Below, in pieces: positions 55,733-64,000 of a DNA stretch of 64,000 nucleotides. Under the pieces are notes generated by a model, which saw only the letters and a program-made list of their open reading frames with translations, made no database searches and had not been told where the DNA came from. Source of the stretch: Filifactor villosus (GTDB lineage Bacteria > Bacillota > Clostridia > Peptostreptococcales > Filifactoraceae); the NCBI RefSeq assembly GCF_042652965.1, contig NZ_JBHSHL010000003.1, forward strand, positions 1 to 64,000. The letters run 5' to 3'. Positions within the stretch are counted from its first letter, which is position 1. Each line of letters begins with the position of its first letter. Position numbers and translations under genes: made by a program.

Positions 55733-56131
55733 GTGTGGGGTGCAAGCGCTTTGGATAAGACAATTTTAAAATTTCAGGCAGAACTAGCGATAAAAACGGT
55801 GACAGTGGCTGTCGTTATTGCCGTTTTGTCGTTTTTTTTATTGAAAGAACCCAAGCCTTTTATCCTTGGACTCGTCGTAGGAGTGGGGGTAAGTCTGCTT
55901 CAGTTCAGGCAGATGGCGATCACTATGGAGAAGGCGGTCAAGATGCATGCGTCTTCTGCACAACGCTATGCCGCCATCCACTATTTCATCCGTTTTATCA
56001 CGATGGGAGCGGTGCTGTATCTCTCAATCAAGTCGAGCAACGTCCATTACTTGGGCGTTATCATAGGTTTCTTGCTGCTCAAGTTTGTCATCTTCGGTAC
56101 AAACATCCTGAACATCCTGTTTCGCAAGTGA
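55733..56131 (+). CDS. atpI: ATP synthase subunit I
   Basis: The 132-residue protein has four hydrophobic segments and the AtpI layout. In Acetobacterium the related subunit helps assemble the c ring. The start is uncertain: GTG at 55733 or TTG at 55751, neither with a clear ribosome site. It lies directly between atpZ and atpB. Confidence 0.8.
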   Translation: MWGASALDKTILKFQAELAIKTVTVAVVIAVLSFFLLKEPKPFILGLVVGVGVSLLQFRQMAITMEKAVKMHASSAQRYAAIHYFIRFITMGAVLYLSIKSSNVHYLGVIIGFLLLKFVIFGTNILNILFRK

Positions 56132-56218
56132 TGTCGGGCTGTTGTATAGATAAGCCTTCCTTGCAGGCGGTTTGCCTACAGGAGAGGGTATTACTTATTT
56201 TAGGAAAGGGGGAACAAT

Positions 56219-56926
56219 ATGGGCAACGAAGGTTTCGGACCATATATCTTATATGAAACCTCATTCGGGTTAAAGATCACCGAGACCCTGGTCGTCAGTT
56301 GGATCATTATTGCTGTGTTGATCCTTTCGTCTTATCTTTTGACAAGAGATCTCAAAAAGGTTCCAAGAGGAGTACAAAATGTACTTGAGGCCTTGGTCGG
56401 TGCGGTCTATGATATGGTCGAAAGTACCATGGGTAAGAACAGGACGAGTTTTGCACCCTACATCGGTTCGCTGATGTTGTATCTGGCATTTGCCAACCTT
56501 GCGGGGCTGACCGGTTTTTTGAGACCGCCGACAGCGGACCTCAATACGACTTTCGGTTTGGCACTGATTACCTTCTTTATGTGTCATGTCAATGGAGTTC
56601 GTGCAAAGGGGCTTGGGACCTATCTCAAAGGGTTTACGGAGCCGTTCTTTCTGCTTACGCCGATCAACCTCATCGGAGAGATTGCAAACCCGATCTCACT
56701 GTCTTTCCGTCTGTTCGGAAACGTTGTGGGCGGTATGATCATTATGAGTTTGGTCTATGGAGCGTTGGCAGGACTGTCGAAGAGTCTGTTCGGGATGAGT
56801 TTTCCGATCTTGGAATTCGGTTTTCCGGTACTGCTTCATGTCTATTTCGACGTGTTCTCCGGTTTGTTACAAACCTTTATTTTTGCAATGCTGAGCATGG
56901 TTTATATTTCAGGCTCCATAGAGTAG
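56219..56926 (+). CDS. atpB: ATP synthase F0 subunit a
   Basis: The 235-residue membrane protein forms the ion channel beside the c ring. The essential Arg lies in NPISLSFRLFGNVVGG (about residue 168) and the end has FDVFSGLLQTFIFAMLSMVYISG. AAAGGGGG lies 6-7 bases before the ATG. It is followed by two c-subunit genes. Confidence 0.95.
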   Translation: MGNEGFGPYILYETSFGLKITETLVVSWIIIAVLILSSYLLTRDLKKVPRGVQNVLEALVGAVYDMVESTMGKNRTSFAPYIGSLMLYLAFANLAGLTGFLRPPTADLNTTFGLALITFFMCHVNGVRAKGLGTYLKGFTEPFFLLTPINLIGEIANPISLSFRLFGNVVGGMIIMSLVYGALAGLSKSLFGMSFPILEFGFPVLLHVYFDVFSGLLQTFIFAMLSMVYISGSIE

Positions 56927-56934
56927 ACCTGTGA

Positions 56935-57510
<576 letters not shown>

Positions 57511-57520
57511 AAAAGATTAG

Positions 57521-57793
<273 letters not shown>

Positions 57794-57838
57794 GAAAAGA
57801 CGAACGGGATGAGAAACTATAGATAAGGAGGGGATTCT

Positions 57839-58357
57839 TTGAACCTTATAAAAGAAGGACTCGTCGCCCTCGGAGGCTGGCAGATCCTTTTGACAATGCT
57901 CAATACCTTGGTGCTGTATCTCGGGTTGAAACGTTTCCTGTTCGAACCGGTCAAAAACTTTATGGATGAACGCACGAAGTCGATCGAAGATCAGATCTCT
58001 CAGGCGCAAGAAAAGGAAGAACTGGCGGATAAGAAACTCAGCGACTATGAAGAGCGTATCAAAAACGCCAAGGAAGAAGGAAGAGAGATTGTTCGTCTTG
58101 CCAGACAAAACGCAGAGAAACAACACGATGAGATCGTTGAACATGCAAAGGCGGAAGCGGAGCAGATCTTCAAGAAGAAACAGGAGCAGTTGAAGAGAGA
58201 AAAGCAACAGGCGGTTCACTCCATCAAAAATGAGATCGGCGATATTGCATTGATGGTAGCTGAAAAGGTAATACAAAAAAATCTGACAACGCAGGATCAG
58301 TCGCAGTTGATCGATGAGTTTATCAATAGTGTAGGTGATACGAAATGGGAGAACTAG
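57839..58357 (+). CDS. atpF: ATP synthase F0 subunit b
   Basis: The 172-residue stator subunit has one N-terminal membrane helix (about 13-31) followed by a long charged coiled coil, as expected. It starts with TTG after AAGGAGGGG. It overlaps atpH by 13 bases. Confidence 0.95.
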   Translation: MNLIKEGLVALGGWQILLTMLNTLVLYLGLKRFLFEPVKNFMDERTKSIEDQISQAQEKEELADKKLSDYEERIKNAKEEGREIVRLARQNAEKQHDEIVEHAKAEAEQIFKKKQEQLKREKQQAVHSIKNEIGDIALMVAEKVIQKNLTTQDQSQLIDEFINSVGDTKWEN

Positions 58358-58890
58358 CACACGAACGCTATGGAAACCTGCTGTTCCAAGTGGCACAGGA
58401 AGAAGCGATACATTTTGAAATCTACCGACAACTGGAGTATATCGGGGAGGTCTATCGACAGGAGGAAGAGTATATTCATCTTCTCAAAAGCTCCTATTTT
58501 TCGAAACAGGAGAGAAGGGAGATGGTCGATAAGGTCTTTGCTCAAAACTGTCATCCCTATATCGTAAACTTTTTGAAGATATTGGTGGACAAAGAGAGAA
58601 TCGGAGCTTTTCCCGAGATCTTTGAAATGTATAAGAAGAAACACTGTGAACACGAGAACATCAAAGAGTTTTTTGTAACAACGGCAGTAGAAATGACAGA
58701 AGAACAGAAACAAAGACTTACAAAAAAACTCGAAGAAGCAAATCCGAACAAAAAAATCGAACTCAAAAACCTCGTTGACAACTCCATCCTCGGCGGAATC
58801 AAGATAAAAACCGACGACAAGGAACTCGACAGGAGTTTTGAGAGTATGCTCAAAGATATGAAGAAAGACTTACAAGAGACCATTATATAG
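58345..58890 (+). CDS. atpH: ATP synthase F1 subunit delta
   Basis: The 181-residue helical subunit connects the stator to the top of F1. The C-terminal part (VTTAVEMTEEQKQRLTKKLEE ... DNSILGGIKIKTDDKELDRSF) is typical of the family. It overlaps atpF by 13 bases and lies 15 bases before atpA. Confidence 0.94.
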   Translation: MGELAHERYGNLLFQVAQEEAIHFEIYRQLEYIGEVYRQEEEYIHLLKSSYFSKQERREMVDKVFAQNCHPYIVNFLKILVDKERIGAFPEIFEMYKKKHCEHENIKEFFVTTAVEMTEEQKQRLTKKLEEANPNKKIELKNLVDNSILGGIKIKTDDKELDRSFESMLKDMKKDLQETII

Positions 58891-60417
<1,527 letters not shown>

Positions 60418-60444
60418 CGGGTTTCGAGCAGAAGGGAGGTCTTT

Positions 60445-62707
<2,263 letters not shown>

Positions 62708-62710
62708 CCT

Positions 62711-63115
62711 ATGGCAACATTTCGCCTCCACATCGTAACTCCCGAAGGGACCTTTCACGATGACGAAATTGATCTTCTCGTTGTGAGGACCAGCGAAGGA
62801 AATGTCGGGATCAAGAAACACCATATCGATTATGTTGCAAAGGTCGATATAGGAAAGATCGAGATCATCAAAGGCAAGCAGAAGACCTATGCGGCTATTA
62901 CCGACGGAATCCTGCTCGTCGATCAGGAAAAGACCACTATTTTGACAAGGGCGGCGGAGCGTCCCGAAGATATCGATATGCGTCGTGCCGAAGAAGCTAA
63001 ACAAAGGGCCGAGAAGGTGATGCAGAGCTGTAAGAGAGACGACATCGAATACAAGATCGCGGAGCTCAAGCTCAAAAAAGCCCTGAACCGCATCGATTTG
63101 AAGAAAAACCCCTAA
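62711..63115 (+). CDS. atpC: ATP synthase F1 subunit epsilon
   Basis: The 134-residue subunit has the beta-barrel N-terminal half (FRLHIVTPEGTFHDDEIDLLVVRTSEGNVGIKKHHI) and two C-terminal helices. In this family it links rotation and regulation. It lies 3 bases after atpD and closes the operon. Confidence 0.96.
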   Translation: MATFRLHIVTPEGTFHDDEIDLLVVRTSEGNVGIKKHHIDYVAKVDIGKIEIIKGKQKTYAAITDGILLVDQEKTTILTRAAERPEDIDMRRAEEAKQRAEKVMQSCKRDDIEYKIAELKLKKALNRIDLKKNP

Positions 63116-63137
63116 GAGAAGTGTCGGGATTTGATTG

Positions 63138-63203
63138 ATACTATTTTCCGTTTGAAATGCCGGGTACACAAAATATCCAATTGCCGAAAAGCGATTTAAA
63201 AGA
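63138..63203. repeat. dispersed repeat family B, truncated copy
   Basis: It starts ATACTATTTTCCGTTTGAAA, continues TGCCGGGTACACAAAATATC and CCAATTGCCGAAAA, then stops where the terminator begins. The full copy at 63388 shows the same start. Confidence 0.75.
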
Positions 63204-63248
63204 AAAAGATAATTTTCATAAAAAATTTATGAAAGTTATCTTTTTTTT
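63204..63248 (+). terminator. terminator of the atp operon
   Basis: AAAGATAATTTTCATAAA pairs with TTTATGAAAGTTATCTTT, followed by a run of Ts. It lies about 90 bases after atpC. Confidence 0.85.
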
Positions 63249-63387
63249 GTTTACATACCCATATAGTGTCCAACCGGATCCGTATAATAAAAACAGAAAG
63301 ACGGCAAGAGAGATGCAAAGAGAAGAGATATTTACAAAACATGGGAGGTGAGGCGTGAGACAAGACGGTTTTGCGGATAACTTATCG

Positions 63388-63501
63388 ATACTATTCTCCG
63401 TTTGAAATGCCGGGTGAACAGAATATCCAATTGTTGAAAACGATTGGATGCTCCTATGCTTTCGAATCATTCAACCTGTCAATTCTAATAGATAATAGTA
63501 T
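63388..63501. repeat. dispersed repeat family B, complete copy
   Basis: About 114 bp: it starts ATACTATTCTCCGTTTGAAA, continues TGCCGGGTGAACAG and CAATTGTTGAAAACGATTGG, and ends TCTAATAGATAATAGTAT. Its ends are inverted (ATACTATT / AATAGTAT). It is the best-preserved family B copy here. Confidence 0.8.
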
Positions 63502-63538
63502 GAAAATCGGAAAAAACGTAAGAGAAAAGGAGACAGAG

Positions 63539-64000
63539 ATGAAAAAATTAGCAACGATTCTTATGAGTGTATTATTTTTTGTACAGATGGCGGGAAACAG
63601 TTTTGCAGTGCAGTATATGGACATCGCCAACGGCGGGATCCTCCTTCCGATCGACCCCGATGAAGTCGAATACGTCTATATCGACGGTTACTATACCCAC
63701 TTGGACAAAAAGGGCAAGGCAATGGATATGAAGAAGGACAATCCTTCCACACACAAGAGGGTACCCCTCTCTTACCCTGCAAACATCAGCATAAGGGTGC
63801 CCAAGGACTCGAAGGTCAAGGCGGGCTATCTCGGAAGTCAAAATCCCGAGTATCGGGTGGAGTTCGAAAACGGAAATTACAGGGCGGAACTTGAGCTTCT
63901 GCCGAGGGAGAGCATGATCGGATTTAACGGCGGAAGAGAGGATGCAAAGGTAAAGAAGGAGACCTTGAGTTTCTTTAAGAAGAATCTGAACCCTTCTGCA
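63539..64000 (+). CDS. exported hypothetical protein (partial, cut by window end)
   Basis: The first 154 residues are visible. A signal peptide (MKKLATILMSVLFFVQMAGNSFAV) is followed by a soluble stretch (YMDIANGGILLPIDPDEVEYVYIDGYY ... RVPLSYPANISIRVPKDSKVKAGYLG). I do not recognise the family. AAAGGAGAC lies 7 bases before the ATG. The gene continues beyond base 64000. Confidence 0.75.
   Translation, partial: MKKLATILMSVLFFVQMAGNSFAVQYMDIANGGILLPIDPDEVEYVYIDGYYTHLDKKGKAMDMKKDNPSTHKRVPLSYPANISIRVPKDSKVKAGYLGSQNPEYRVEFENGNYRAELELLPRESMIGFNGGREDAKVKKETLSFFKKNLNPSA

Overview
The window reads as a chromosomal stretch of a low-to-mid GC, anaerobic, Gram-positive (Firmicutes, Clostridia/Tissierellia-like) bacterium that ferments amino acids. 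This rests on glutamate formimidoyltransferase next to formate-tetrahydrofolate ligase and a cyclodeaminase, an oxygen-sensitive two-subunit Fe-S L-serine dehydratase, a Na+-type F-ATPase with a V-type-like double c subunit (as in Acetobacterium), a T-box leader, DnaD/DnaI-type primosome genes, an LCP cell-wall protein and an SLH surface protein. I cannot name the species from the sequence alone.

Layout. 0-5 kb: a small membrane protein, then ftcD, fhs, a Nim/PNPOx flavoprotein and fchA, which carry the formimino group of histidine breakdown towards formate and ATP. 5.7-10.4 kb: NhaC antiporter, PHP phosphoesterase, MgtC-like protein and an SDR. 10.8-15.6 kb: a NarL-type response regulator facing a pair of membrane sensors. 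16-22 kb: two lipoproteins, an SLH protein and broken IS5-family transposase copies (one holding an assembly gap). 23-25.7 kb: sdaAB-sdaAA and a lipoprotein. 26.2-27.3 kb: an IS630-family element with frameshifted orfA/orfB. 27.3-31.8 kb: a minus-strand, AT-rich operon encoding a patatin phospholipase joined to a dynamin-like GTPase, followed by paralogous coiled-coil-type proteins. This is the best candidate for an undescribed (probably anti-phage) system. 32.4-43.7 kb: leucyl aminopeptidase, HxlR regulator, LCP protein, T-box/serS, MBL hydrolase (WalJ-like), HtrA, DnaD-like and DnaC/DnaI-like proteins, Asp/Glu racemase. 44-50 kb: tRNA-Arg(ACG), a pair resembling immunity/DMP19 families, a lipoprotein, a PH-like protein, tRNA-Pro(GGG), and a copper-amine-oxidase-N/beta-helix protein. 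50.7-54.3 kb: DDAH-like amidinohydrolase, AGCS symporter and a GntR/FCD regulator, with a 20-bp palindrome at the first promoter. 55.5-63.1 kb: the complete atp operon (atpZ-I-B-E1-E2-F-H-A-G-D-C). 63.5-64 kb: the start of a secreted protein cut by the window end.

Intergenic space is unusually rich in short dispersed repeats. Family A (about 113 bp, at least ten copies) has ends that match the terminal inverted repeats of the local IS630 element, so it looks like a MITE family moved by IS630. Family B (about 115 bp) has the same outer bases but a different body. Two further repeat types (C and D) occur in pairs.
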